From Bacteroidales bacterium UBA6248 (GTDB taxonomy: Bacteria; Bacteroidota; Bacteroidia; Bacteroidales; Lentimicrobiaceae): DNA of 64,000 nucleotides. Made by a program: the position numbers and the translations under genes. The notes below the pieces were generated by a model. That model had not been told where the DNA came from. It did not search any database and saw only the letters and a list, made by a program, of their open reading frames with translations. The first letter of the stretch is position 1, and each line of letters begins with the position of its first letter. The stretch is from assembly GCA_002441345.1 (NCBI GenBank), contig DJVU01000082.1, forward strand, positions 30,873-94,872, in the 5' to 3' direction. This document shows positions 1 to 10,000 of the stretch, in pieces.

Positions 1-615
1 TCCGGTGATAAGGGTGTCGTTCTCGACCCGCAGGAACTGCCAGATGTTTTTTCCCGGATAGTTGTAAATTCCTGCACTCATATCCAGAATCAGGTTTGTT
101 TCACCGCTTTCGTCGTATGTATAACGGTGAAATCCGGTACGTTCGGTGGCTGTAAGCTCTGCCAGAATACCGTAATCATCGAGTTTTACCGAATAGTAAC
201 CCGGGACAGCCGATTCGCGTTCGTGCGAATACCTGCTCCTGTAGCCCGACTCCGGATTGGAGGCCGTTCCGGGATTCAACCGTAGCTTGCCCGTAACAGG
301 CATCAGCAGAAAGTCGCCCAGGTCGCTGTGGCCGGTTCCCGAAAAATGGGTATGGCTGAAACCGCAAATGGTGGGGTCTTCGTAGCGGTATCCTGCACAG
401 TAGCCATATACCTCTCCGTTGTATCCCCTGCCGGTAGAATAGGGGACGGTATCGGTGTCCGGACTCAGCTGCACCATCCCGAAAGGGTAGGAAGCACCGG
501 GATAGGTGTGACCCATATTTCCGGTTCCGGTAAACGGGTCGACATAATCCGCCGGATTCTGGGCTGGAAGGTTAACCCACACGCTGATAAGTATCAGGGT
601 TATAATTGCTCTCAT
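1..615 (-). CDS. GH92 family alpha-mannosidase, N-terminal part (cut by window edge)
   Basis: The leftward reading frame starts at the ATG at 615 and is open for 205 codons to the window edge. It begins with a hydrophobic export signal ending in LPAQ, followed by VDPFTGTGNMGHTYPGA and FGMVQLSPDT, then GFSHTHFSGTG. These match the N-terminal beta-sandwich of glycoside hydrolase family 92, calcium-dependent exo-alpha-mannosidases that trim mannose from glycans, usually in the periplasm or at the cell surface. The catalytic acid residues lie in the missing C-terminal part, so activity and linkage specificity cannot be judged. It lies 47 bases downstream of polA on the same strand; I see no obvious promoter or strong terminator between them. 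Family assignment is confident; completeness is unknown. Confidence 0.85.
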   Translation of the reverse strand, partial: MRAIITLILISVWVNLPAQNPADYVDPFTGTGNMGHTYPGASYPFGMVQLSPDTDTVPYSTGRGYNGEVYGYCAGYRYEDPTICGFSHTHFSGTGHSDLGDFLLMPVTGKLRLNPGTASNPESGYRSRYSHERESAVPGYYSVKLDDYGILAELTATERTGFHRYTYDESGETNLILDMSAGIYNYPGKNIWQFLRVENDTLITG

Positions 616-662
616 AATTTTAGTATAAATACAGAATTCGTATGCAGCGATGTCCCGGATGC

Positions 663-3443
663 TTAATGTGCCTCCAGCCAGTTTGAACCTGTGCTCATTT
701 CCACTTCAACCGGAATGCTCAGCTCAATGGCGCTTTTCATCAGTCGTTCTATTATGGGTTTCACGGTCTCCACTTCTTCCTGGTGAACGTCAAAAACAAG
801 TTCGTCGTGTACCTGAAGAATCATCTTCGAGCGAAGCTTTTTGCGGTTGAATTCCCCGAAGATGTTGATCATTGCAATTTTGATCATATCGGCCGAAGAT
901 CCCTGTATGGGTGCATTGATGGCATTTCTCTCGGCAAAACCTCTCACCACTGCATTTCCCGAGTTGATATCGCGCAGATAACGCCTTCGTTTTTTAATGG
1001 TTTCAACGTATCCGTTTTCTCTGGCAAAGGCTATGGTTGTGTCCATGTATTTTTTAATTCCGGGAAACCGTTCAAAATACTGGCGGATGATATCTCCGGC
1101 TTCTTTTCTGGGAATGTTGAGCCGCTCCGAAAGTCCGAAAGCGGAAATTCCATAGATAATGCCGAAATTCACGGTTTTGGCATTGCGTCGCATCTCCCGT
1201 GTCACTTCCCCTATTTCCACGTTGTAGATTCGCGCCGCCGTAGCGGTATGGATGTCGAGTCCATGCCGGAATGCTTCTTTCATTGCCTCATCGCCGCTCA
1301 TGTGCGCAATCAGCCTGAGCTCTATCTGCGAATAGTCGGCCGACAGCAAGGTAAACCGGTCATTTCGTGGTACAAAAGCTTTCCGGATCTCCCGCCCCCT
1401 CTCGGTACGTATCGGGATATTCTGCAGGTTGGGATTATTGGAACTCAGTCTCCCGGTGGAGGCAACAGCCTGATTGTAGGAAGTGTGGATGCGCCCGGTG
1501 CGCGGATTTACCAGCAACGGCAGGGTGTCAACATAGGTCGATTTAAGCTTTGTCAGCGATCGGTAATCAAGTATTTGCTGAATAATGGGATGTTTGTTTA
1601 TAAGCTTCTGTAAAACATCCTCGCTTGTGGAGTGCTGTTTGGTCTTCGTCTGTTTCGGATTGTCGCTCAGCTGCATTTTATCGAACAGAATCTCACCGAG
1701 CTGTTTTGGGGATGCTATGTTAAACGTTCCGCCAGCCTGTCGGTAAATTTCAAGTTCCACTTCCCGTATCTCTTTTTCGAGCTGTTCCGAGAACTGATTC
1801 AGGTTTTCGCTGTCGATTTTCACTCCTTCCGATTCCATCGCCGCCAGAACGCGAACCAGAGGCATTTCGATCTCTTCGAACAGGGTACGTGTATCCGCCT
1901 GCTCGAGCATGGGTTCGAATATTTCCCTCAGCTGAAGCGTGATGTCGGCATCCTCGCAGGCGTATTCCTTCTGTATGTTCAGTTCAACCGAGCGCATGTC
2001 AGCCTGGTTTTTGCCTTTTTTCCCGATCAGTTCTTCAATCGGTACCGGATTATACTGCAAATAGGTTCTTGCCAGGAAATCCATATTATGCCGAAGGTCG
2101 GGTTCGATCAGGTAATGGGCGATCATGGTGTCGAAAAGCGGTCCGTTCACCTCTATGTCGTACCATTTCAGGACGGCGATGTCGTATTTGAGATTTTGCC
2201 CGGTTTTTTCTATGCGTTCATCGGCAAAGGCTCCGGCAAACTGTTCAACCACATTTGCTGCTTCGTTGTATGATTCGGGAATGGGGACATACCAGGCTTC
2301 TCCGGGTGTAACGGCAAACGCAATGCCGACCAGTTCCACGTTGTTGGCATTCAGTCCCGTGGTTTCCGTGTCGAAGCAGAACATTTTCGAGCGTCTGAGG
2401 ATTCCTGCCAGCTCTTTTTGCTTTTCGGGTGTGTCGGTCAGATGATAGGTGTGCGGAACTTCATTCAGCGTTTTCAGCTCTTTATCCGACCCTGACGGAA
2501 TGCCGGCTGAAGCGAACAAATCGGGCTGTATGCCTTCCTGTGCGGAGGTTTTCCTGTCGGAATCGCCGAAAACACGTTTGGCAAAGGTGCGGAATTCGAG
2601 CTCTTCAAACAGTGCTTTCAGGGCTGGCTCATCCGGAGAGCCGAGCTTCAGCTTCTCTTCCTCAAACGATACCGGTACATCCAGGATGATGGTAGCAAGC
2701 TGTTTCGACATAAGTGCCTGCCCGGCATTCTCCAGGATTTTATTTCGCATGCTTTCTTTTTCAATGCTGCCGGCTTGTTTGATAAGGTTTTCAACCGTAT
2801 CGTATTCTTCCAGCAGCTTGCGGGCTGTTTTCTCCCCCACTCCCGGAATTCCGGGGATGTTGTCGGAAGCATCCCCCCAGAGTCCGAGCATATCGATCAC
2901 CTGTGAAGGCCGTTTTACGCCGAATTTTTCGCACACTTCCTTTACCCCCATGATTACAGCAGGTTCACCGGGCTTACCGGGCTTGTACTGCAGAACATTA
3001 TCCGTCACCAGCTGTCCGAAGTCCTTGTCGGGAGTCATCATATATACGGTAAATCCTTCCGCTTCTGCTTTCCGGGCGATGGTACCAATGATGTCGTCGG
3101 CTTCATATCCGTCGAGTGCCAGTATCGGGATGTTAAATCCTTTAAGAAGTTCGATGATGTAAGGGATGGCTGTACCGATATCTTCGGGCATGGCCTCCCG
3201 GTTAGCCTTGTATGCGGTAAATTCTTCATGCCTTACGGTGGGGGCGTGGGTGTCGAACGCAACCCCGATGTGGGTAGGTTTTTCATTTTTTATTACATCA
3301 AACAGCGAATTGGCAAAACCCAGTATTGCTGAGGTATTTAATCCCTTCGACGTGATGCGCGGATTTTTGTTAAGAGCATAATATGCCCTGTAGATCAAAG
3401 CCATGGCATCAAGCAAAAAGAGTCTTTTTCCGGGGGTCGGCAT
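663..3443 (-). CDS. polA: DNA polymerase I
   Basis: A 926-residue full-length Pol I that fills gaps and removes RNA primers. Residues about 1-290 are the 5'-3' flap exonuclease (LFLLDAMALIYRAYYAL, then GYEADDIIG and the helix-hairpin-helix GIPGVGEKTARKLL). The middle holds an intact 3'-5' proofreading domain, with FDTETTGL, NLKYDIAVLK and YACEDADIT supplying the DEDDy acidic residues, so proofreading is probably active, unlike Taq Pol I. The polymerase domain has motif A (SADYSQIELR), motif B (RRNAKTVNFGIIYG) and motif C (QVHDELVFD). The start was chosen at the first Met of the conserved N-terminus. The gene is divergent from the aminotransferase gene; the intergenic region holds a -7 box for each direction. 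Confidence 0.97.
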   Translation of the reverse strand: MPTPGKRLFLLDAMALIYRAYYALNKNPRITSKGLNTSAILGFANSLFDVIKNEKPTHIGVAFDTHAPTVRHEEFTAYKANREAMPEDIGTAIPYIIELLKGFNIPILALDGYEADDIIGTIARKAEAEGFTVYMMTPDKDFGQLVTDNVLQYKPGKPGEPAVIMGVKEVCEKFGVKRPSQVIDMLGLWGDASDNIPGIPGVGEKTARKLLEEYDTVENLIKQAGSIEKESMRNKILENAGQALMSKQLATIILDVPVSFEEEKLKLGSPDEPALKALFEELEFRTFAKRVFGDSDRKTSAQEGIQPDLFASAGIPSGSDKELKTLNEVPHTYHLTDTPEKQKELAGILRRSKMFCFDTETTGLNANNVELVGIAFAVTPGEAWYVPIPESYNEAANVVEQFAGAFADERIEKTGQNLKYDIAVLKWYDIEVNGPLFDTMIAHYLIEPDLRHNMDFLARTYLQYNPVPIEELIGKKGKNQADMRSVELNIQKEYACEDADITLQLREIFEPMLEQADTRTLFEEIEMPLVRVLAAMESEGVKIDSENLNQFSEQLEKEIREVELEIYRQAGGTFNIASPKQLGEILFDKMQLSDNPKQTKTKQHSTSEDVLQKLINKHPIIQQILDYRSLTKLKSTYVDTLPLLVNPRTGRIHTSYNQAVASTGRLSSNNPNLQNIPIRTERGREIRKAFVPRNDRFTLLSADYSQIELRLIAHMSGDEAMKEAFRHGLDIHTATAARIYNVEIGEVTREMRRNAKTVNFGIIYGISAFGLSERLNIPRKEAGDIIRQYFERFPGIKKYMDTTIAFARENGYVETIKKRRRYLRDINSGNAVVRGFAERNAINAPIQGSSADMIKIAMINIFGEFNRKKLRSKMILQVHDELVFDVHQEEVETVKPIIERLMKSAIELSIPVEVEMSTGSNWLEAH

Positions 3444-3498
3444 TTTCTGGAAGGGTTTAGGGGTTGTAAAATCCGGTAGTCGTTACCGGCCATAAAAG

Positions 3499-3507
3499 GC
3501 AAAGATA
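3499..3507 (-). promoter_or_regulatory. Bacteroidota -7 element for polA
   Basis: Leftward TAtcTTTGC about 55 bases before the polA ATG. It matches the Bacteroidota -7 consensus TAnnTTTG. No convincing -33 TTTG is seen at the usual distance. Confidence 0.55.
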
Positions 3508-3581
3508 AGAAACAGAGGGGTTGGTTCCGGAGGTAAGCTTACAAATGATGCGACAGGCAGGGTTTGGGAAGGTAATTTTCT

Positions 3582-3590
3582 TATTTTTGC
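3582..3590 (+). promoter_or_regulatory. Bacteroidota -7 element for the aminotransferase gene
   Basis: Rightward TAttTTTGC, 21 bases before the ATG at 3612. A TTTG lies at 3563-3566, but the 15-base spacer is shorter than the usual 19-21, so the -33 element is doubtful. Confidence 0.55.
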
Positions 3591-3611
3591 CTGTAACCAA
3601 TTTTTTCGGCC

Positions 3612-4769
3612 ATGAATAACTACAGTGGTAGCCTTGTGTCGAAGCTTCCCTTTACAGGTACGAGCATTTTTGCCGTAATGTCGGCTCTTGCCCGGGAGCA
3701 CAACGCTATCAATCTTTCCCAGGGATTTCCGGATTTTCCGATTTCAGAGGAGTTAATAAAGCTGGTAAACAGCTATATGAAAAAGGGCTTCAATCAGTAT
3801 GCGCCTATGCCCGGCATACTGCCGCTTCGGGAAAGAATTTCTGAGATGTTCGAAACACGTTATGGTGCTGCGTATCATCCCGAATCGGAAATTACCGTTA
3901 CCGCAGGTGCAACACAGGGTATCTTCAGCATTATTGCTGCCTTTATCAGACCGGGCGATGAGGTAATTGTTTTCGAACCGGCATACGACAGCTATGCCCC
4001 GGCAGTCATGCTGCAGGGTGGGATGGTTAAATATGCCAGACTCAGTGCCCCGGGTTACTCCATCAACTGGGATACATTCCCGGCACTTATCAGTGGACAA
4101 ACCCGCATGATTATACTGAACTCGCCCCATAATCCCACCGGTTCCGTTATTCGTGCCGAAGACCTTAAAAAACTTGAGATCCTGCTTAAGAACCGCGATA
4201 TCCTGGTGCTGAGCGATGAAGTTTACGAACACCTTATTTTCGACGGATTAATGCATCAAAGCGTCTGCCGATTCCCGGAACTGGCTTCCCGCAGTCTGGT
4301 GGTAGGCTCGTTTGGGAAAACGTTTCATGCTACCGGCTGGAAATGCGGTTTTGTGCTTGCACCTCCTAATCTAACGGCGGAGTTCCGGAAAGTTCATCAG
4401 TTTGTCGTGTTTGCCGTTAATACCCCCGTTCAGCATGCCCTTGCCGATTTCCTGAAAGATCCGGCCAATTACAACAACCTGGGCAGTTTCTACCAGGAAA
4501 AGCGCGATACCTTTCTGAAACTGGTTAGCAGCTCCCGTTTTAAAGCCATTCCGGCTTCGGGAACGTATTTCCAGCTGCTCGATTACAGCCGGATAAGTGA
4601 TGAGAAGGAGACCGCTTTCGCGGAAAGGCTTACACGTGAATACAAAATTGCTTCCGTACCCGTTTCCCCTTTTTACCATAATCAGAAAGACAATAAAGTG
4701 CTGCGATTCTGCTTTGCAAAGACGGGTGAAACCCTCGAAAAGGCTGCAGAAATTATGTGCCGCATATGA
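3612..4769 (+). CDS. Methionine/glutamine-type aminotransferase (YbdL-like, PLP-dependent)
   Basis: A 385-residue class I/II aminotransferase. INLSQGFPDFP near the N-terminus, NQYAPMPGILPLRE, LNSPHNPTGSV, VLSDEVYEHL and the PLP-lysine segment SFGKTFHATGWKCG are typical of the YbdL / kynurenine aminotransferase group. These prefer methionine or glutamine and act on 2-oxo-4-methylthiobutyrate. The next gene, 44 bases downstream on the same strand, encodes an omega-amidase. In other bacteria this pair regenerates methionine from its keto acid with glutamine as amino donor, the omega-amidase pulling the reaction by hydrolysing 2-oxoglutaramate. Exact substrate preference is inferred from family and neighbour. 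Confidence 0.85.
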   Translation: MNNYSGSLVSKLPFTGTSIFAVMSALAREHNAINLSQGFPDFPISEELIKLVNSYMKKGFNQYAPMPGILPLRERISEMFETRYGAAYHPESEITVTAGATQGIFSIIAAFIRPGDEVIVFEPAYDSYAPAVMLQGGMVKYARLSAPGYSINWDTFPALISGQTRMIILNSPHNPTGSVIRAEDLKKLEILLKNRDILVLSDEVYEHLIFDGLMHQSVCRFPELASRSLVVGSFGKTFHATGWKCGFVLAPPNLTAEFRKVHQFVVFAVNTPVQHALADFLKDPANYNNLGSFYQEKRDTFLKLVSSSRFKAIPASGTYFQLLDYSRISDEKETAFAERLTREYKIASVPVSPFYHNQKDNKVLRFCFAKTGETLEKAAEIMCRI

Positions 4770-4813
4770 TATCCCTGCTGTTTTTATTTGTAACAACCTA
4801 AAACATTGCACAC

Positions 4814-5614
4814 ATGAAACCAACCGACTCATTACGTGTAACCATTGTCCAGGCTCCGCTGGTGTGGGCTGATAAAGTACAGAACCTGGAGTATTTCAGC
4901 AGGGAACTGGAAGCGATCAGCGAGGAGCCCGACCTCGTGGTTCTTCCCGAGATGTTTGCCACCGGATTTCTGATGGATCCCGGAACGGTTGCAGAGCCTG
5001 TTAACGGCCCCGTGATTCAGTGGATGGCAGATCAGGCTGCACAGCTTGGTTGCGTTATAACGGGAAGCGTTGCCATCAGCGAAAAAGGAAGGTTCTTCAA
5101 CCGCCTTGTCTGGATGCGTCCCGACGGAAGCTGGTCGTATACCGACAAACGCCACCTGTTCAGGATGGGCAATGAGCATCAGTACTTTGAGGCAGGCAAT
5201 AATCCTCTTGTTGAAGAGCTGAAAGGCTGGAAAATCAAGCCACTGATATGTTACGATCTGAGGTTCCCGGTATGGAGCAAAAACCGCATCATCGACGGAG
5301 CTTACGAATACGACCTGCTGGTTTATGTGGCCAACTGGCCTGCCAGCCGCAGCTACGTGTGGAAAACCCTGCTCACCGCCCGGGCAATTGAAAACCAGGC
5401 TTACTGCATCGGGGTAAATCGTATCGGCGACGACGGCAAAGGAATCCCCCACAACGGCAGCAGCATGGTGCTCGACTTCAAGGGAAGGCTTATGCTCGAT
5501 GCTCCGGCGAATGAGCCTTTCAAAGGTACCGCTACGCTCGACTACAGCGATCTGGAAGCTTTCAGGGAACGATTTGCCGTCGGCCTCGACTGGGATTCCT
5601 TCACCATAGAGTAA
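4814..5614 (+). CDS. Omega-amidase / C-N hydrolase (YafV/NIT2-like)
   Basis: A 266-residue nitrilase-superfamily amidase. The Glu-Lys-Cys triad is visible: Glu in VVLPEMFATGF, Lys in YTDKRHLFRMG, and the nucleophile Cys in KPLICYDLRFPVWS. The later NWPASRSYVW and ARAIENQAYC segments are usual for YafV/NIT2 omega-amidases, which hydrolyse 2-oxoglutaramate and 2-oxosuccinamate. It follows the aminotransferase with a 44-base gap and no terminator, so the two are probably cotranscribed. The family is clear; the role in methionine salvage is inferred from the pairing. Confidence 0.87.
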   Translation: MKPTDSLRVTIVQAPLVWADKVQNLEYFSRELEAISEEPDLVVLPEMFATGFLMDPGTVAEPVNGPVIQWMADQAAQLGCVITGSVAISEKGRFFNRLVWMRPDGSWSYTDKRHLFRMGNEHQYFEAGNNPLVEELKGWKIKPLICYDLRFPVWSKNRIIDGAYEYDLLVYVANWPASRSYVWKTLLTARAIENQAYCIGVNRIGDDGKGIPHNGSSMVLDFKGRLMLDAPANEPFKGTATLDYSDLEAFRERFAVGLDWDSFTIE

Positions 5615-5681
5615 AACGGTAAGCCGGGCATTTCCCGGTATCCGGATGTAATGTCCCCGTAAGGGAAAAGAACCCTGAATT

Positions 5682-6914
5682 ATGCGATTTGAAGATTCAA
5701 ATTTTGAACCGGTAATAAAGAAGAACCTGGCACTTGCCGGCTTTACAAGGCCTACCGACATACAGTTCAGAGCCATTCCTCCCATACTCAGGGGAGAGGA
5801 TGTTATGGCCATTGCTCAGACAGGCACCGGTAAAACGGCGGCATTCGTTATTCCGGTGCTTAACCTGCTGATCAAAAACAGGGCAAAGGACCCGGGAATA
5901 CGCTGTCTGGTCATGGTTCCAACGCGTGAGCTGGCCAGCCAGATAACATCCGTTTTTGCGGCCCTTGGAAAAGGAAGCGGTATACGAACCCTCTCGCTCT
6001 TCGGAGGGGTGGAACAGGATCCTCAGATACAATCGCTTAACCGGGGTGTGGATGTGCTGGTGGCTACCCCCGGCCGCATGTTCGATCTGGCCAGTCAGGG
6101 CCATCTTCATCTTGACCCGGTAAAAATCCTTGTGCTGGATGAAGCCGATCATATGCTCGATCTCGGTTTTATCAACGATATCCGCCAGCTGGTAACACGT
6201 CTTCCCGAACGCAGGCAAACACTCTTTTTTTCGGCAACCATTAATCCGGATATCAAAAAACTGGCATACTCCCTGGTTCGGAATGCCATTCGGATACAGA
6301 TCTCACCAAAGGACCCGGTGTCAAAAAACATCGATCACAGCGTAGCATTTATCGAAATGGACGATAAACGCTTTTTTCTTGAACGACTGATCAAGGAGAA
6401 TGAAGAAAGTAAAATTCTGGTTTTTGTAAGAACACGCGTACGTGCCGAGCGGGTAGTTGCCGCACTGTCCAGGGTAAGCATCGGCAGCCATTTTCTGCAT
6501 GGCGAAATGGATCAGCGGCAGCGCTTCGATACCCTTGACCAGTTCCGGAAAGGAACTTTTAAAATTTTAGTTGCCACCGATGTAAGTGCCCGTGGCATCG
6601 ATATTCCCGATGTGGATTTTGTGGTAAACTACGATATTCCTGAAAAGGCAGAGAATTACGTGCATCGCGTGGGGCGTACCGGACGGGGCGTACGCAGGGG
6701 AACTGCCATCTCATTCTGCAGTGCATCCGAAAAGATCCTGCTCGAAGCCATTGAAGCGTTTACCCAGCAGGAAATACGGGTGATGAAGATCAATCGCGAT
6801 GAATATGAAGCCATCGTGGATACCGCAACCGAGGGTCCCGACGACTGGAAAAAGCTTATCCGGGATGCGGAACAAAATGAAATTAAGTTTAAAAAAGGGC
6901 GGAAAAGAAAATAG
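5682..6914 (+). CDS. DEAD-box ATP-dependent RNA helicase (RhlE-like)
   Basis: A 410-residue superfamily 2 RNA helicase. The motifs are complete and in order: Q motif (FTRPTDIQFRAIP), motif I (AQTGTGKTA), Ia (PTRELA), motif II DEAD (VLDEADHMLDLGF), motif III SAT, then ATDVSARGIDIPD and motif VI (HRVGRTGR). The short basic tail ending KFKKGRKRK suggests nonspecific RNA binding rather than a dedicated extra domain. Probable roles are RNA remodelling in ribosome assembly, decay or cold adaptation. It stands 67 bases after the omega-amidase and may have its own promoter, though none is obvious. Confidence 0.93.
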   Translation: MRFEDSNFEPVIKKNLALAGFTRPTDIQFRAIPPILRGEDVMAIAQTGTGKTAAFVIPVLNLLIKNRAKDPGIRCLVMVPTRELASQITSVFAALGKGSGIRTLSLFGGVEQDPQIQSLNRGVDVLVATPGRMFDLASQGHLHLDPVKILVLDEADHMLDLGFINDIRQLVTRLPERRQTLFFSATINPDIKKLAYSLVRNAIRIQISPKDPVSKNIDHSVAFIEMDDKRFFLERLIKENEESKILVFVRTRVRAERVVAALSRVSIGSHFLHGEMDQRQRFDTLDQFRKGTFKILVATDVSARGIDIPDVDFVVNYDIPEKAENYVHRVGRTGRGVRRGTAISFCSASEKILLEAIEAFTQQEIRVMKINRDEYEAIVDTATEGPDDWKKLIRDAEQNEIKFKKGRKRK

Positions 6915-6950
6915 CAGGAGCGGCAGGTTCGCATCCGGCCGCTTTCAGGA

Positions 6951-6979
6951 TTGTTTTTTTACAAATTACTTACCTTTGC
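6951..6979 (+). promoter_or_regulatory. Promoter of mfd
   Basis: TTG at 6951-6953, a 17-base spacer and TAccTTTGC at 6971-6979 form a Bacteroidota-type promoter. Initiation about 5 bases after the box would give a leader of roughly 15 bases before the GTG at 7001. Confidence 0.65.
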
Positions 6980-7000
6980 AGCGTTTTTTAAAGGCGAGCA

Positions 7001-10000
7001 GTGAAAGCTTCCCAACTGATTGAATTATACCGCAAGAGCGATGCTGTTGCGGCACTTGTTGATTTATGCCGTTCGAAAGAGCCATTCCGGCTCAGCCTTG
7101 GCGGGATGACAGGATCGTCGACAGCTGTAGCTGCAGCTGCCGTGTTTGCAGCTGCCGGGCCTCTGCACCTCTTTATCCTTCCCGACAAGGAAGAGGCGGC
7201 CTATTTCTTTAACGACCTTGAAAATCTGCTTGGCGAACAGGAAACCCCCTTCCACCGGAAAAAAGTCCTCTTCTTCCCGACAACCTACCGCCGGCCATAC
7301 GAAATCGAGAAAACCGATAACATCAACGTGCTTTCGCGTACCGAAGTGATGAAGCGCATCGGTACCCGCGAAGGTGGCAGTCTGGTAGTGACCTATCCCG
7401 AAGCCCTGGCAGAGAAAGTAGTAAGCAAAGCCTTTCTGAAAAAGAATACCCTTAAGCTCGGACTCGGGGAAAGCCTGTCGATCGATTTTGTGATCGATCT
7501 GCTGGCAGAATATAACTTCGAACGCGTCGATTTTGTGGTGGAACCCGGTCAGTATTCCCTGCGCGGAGGTATCATCGACGTATTTTCATTTACCAACGAC
7601 AGGCCTTACCGGATTGAATTTTTCGGCGATGAAGTGGAATCCATCCGCACGTTCGACCCGGGTAATCAGTTGTCAATCGACAAACTCGATCATATTACCA
7701 TCACGCCGAATATTCAGGACCGCAACCTGGTTGAAAAAAGGGAGTCTTTTTTATCCTATGCAGGAAGAAATGCCGTTATCTGGGTGCGCGATCTGGCCTT
7801 CGCCATCGACCGGATTGAAAAAGAGTTTTCTAAGGCTGAAGAGGCTTTTGCCGAACTGTCGAAGGAAATAAAGCACATTGAACCCGCAGAGCTTTTTACA
7901 ACTGCCGCCGGTTTCCGTTCCGATATCCTCGATCATGCTCTTATCGAATTCGGATCGCATTTTATGTTAAAGGACGGACAAACCCTGGATTTCAGGATGC
8001 AACCACAGCCATCCTTCAACAAGAACTTCGACCTGCTGCTGAAAAATATGGATGAAAACAGCCGGAAGGGTATCACCAACCTGATACTGGCCGATAATCC
8101 CAAACAGATCGAGCGCATACAAACCATTTTCAGCGACCTGCAGGCAAACCGGGGGATTCAGGATACGGGGCTGAACTATGAAATGCTCGAACTGTCGCTG
8201 CACGAAGGCTTTATTGATACCGGCAACCACATCGCCTGTTATACCGATCACCAGATATTTGAGCGTTACCACAAGTATCGCATTCGCGATGGTTTTTCCG
8301 GTCGCCAGGCCATCACCCTGAAAGAGATCTACGACCTGCAGCCCGGCGATTTTGTTACCCATATCGATCACGGCATCGGCCGCTTCGACGGACTGGAGAA
8401 AATTGAAAACAACGGAAGGCAGCAGGAAGCCATCCGCCTTATCTATCAGAACAACGATATCCTGTATGTAAGCATACATTCGCTTCACCGCATCTCCAAA
8501 TACGTTGGCAAGGAAGGAACAGCCCCCTCACTCAACAAGCTTGGCTCCAATGCCTGGAACAAGCTGAAGAGCAAGACCAAACAGCGCGTTAAAGACATTG
8601 CACGGGATCTTATAAAGCTTTATGCTGAACGCAAGGCCTCCGAAGGTTTTATCTATAGTCCCGATACCTATCTTCAGCACGAGCTGGAGGCATCGTTTAT
8701 CTACGAAGATACGCCCGATCAGATAAAGTCAACCGCTGACGTAAAGCGGGATATGGAGAAGAGCTTTCCCATGGACCGGCTGGTGTGCGGGGATGTGGGG
8801 TTTGGCAAGACAGAAATTGCGATCCGGGCGGCATTCAAGGCGGTGAACGACAGCAAACAGGTTGCGGTTCTGGTGCCGACCACCATCCTTGCTCTTCAGC
8901 ACTTCCGCACATTCAGCGACCGCCTTGGCGAATTCCCCTGCAGGGTCGACTACATCAACCGCTTTAAAAGTACCAGAGAGCAGAATAAAACACTTAAAGA
9001 GCTTGAAGAAGGTAAAATCGATATTCTGATAGGCACCCACCGTCTGGTGAGTAAGGATGTTAAGTTTAAGGATCTGGGCCTGATGATCATAGATGAGGAG
9101 CAGAAGTTTGGCGTAGCTACCAAGGAAAAGCTGAAAAAGATGAAGGTAAACGTGGACACCCTGACCCTAACAGCCACTCCCATACCGCGCACCCTGCAGT
9201 TCTCGCTTATGGGGGCTCGCGACCTGAGCGTGATCAACACCCCTCCACCTAACCGATATCCCGTTCAGACAGAGTTGCATGCATTTAACGAGGAGATCAT
9301 TCGCGATGCCATACATTTCGAGATTTCAAGGGGCGGACAGGTGTTTTTTGTGCACAACAGAGTGAATAATATCCTGGAAGTGGCAGGAATGATTCAGCGG
9401 CTGGTGCCGGATGTAAAAATCGCAATCGGTCACGGTCAGATGGAAGGCCATAAGCTGGAAAAAGTTATGCTCGATTTCGTTGAGGGGTACTACGATGTGC
9501 TTATTGCAACCACCATCATAGAGTCCGGACTCGACATCCCCAACGTAAATACCATCATCATCAACGAAGCGCAGAATTACGGACTCAGCGACCTGCACCA
9601 GTTGCGCGGAAGAGTGGGCCGAACGAACAAAAAGGCTTTCTGCTATCTGCTTGCACCACCTCTTTCGGTTCTTACCGACGAAGCCAGAAAGCGTCTGAAA
9701 GCGATAGAAGAATATTCCGATCTGGGCAGCGGTTTTAACATCGCCATGCGCGACCTCGACATTCGCGGAGCAGGAAACATACTCGGAGCAGAACAAAGCG
9801 GGTTTATTTCGGAAATCGGATTCGAGATGTATCAGCGCATACTCGATGAAGCGATCATGGAGCTTAAAGAGTCTGATTTTAAAGGCTTGTACGATGAAAA
9901 ACAGGAAGAGGTTAAGGAATTTGTTAAAGAGTGCCTGATCGAAACCGATCTCGAAATTATGCTGCCCGACAGCTACGTTACCAATATCACCGAGCGCCTC

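Noticed and set aside
783..2445. Several long rightward open frames inside polA (e.g. 276 and 213 codons)
   Set aside because: They are antisense to the intact polA and show no domain, start context or protein-like composition.
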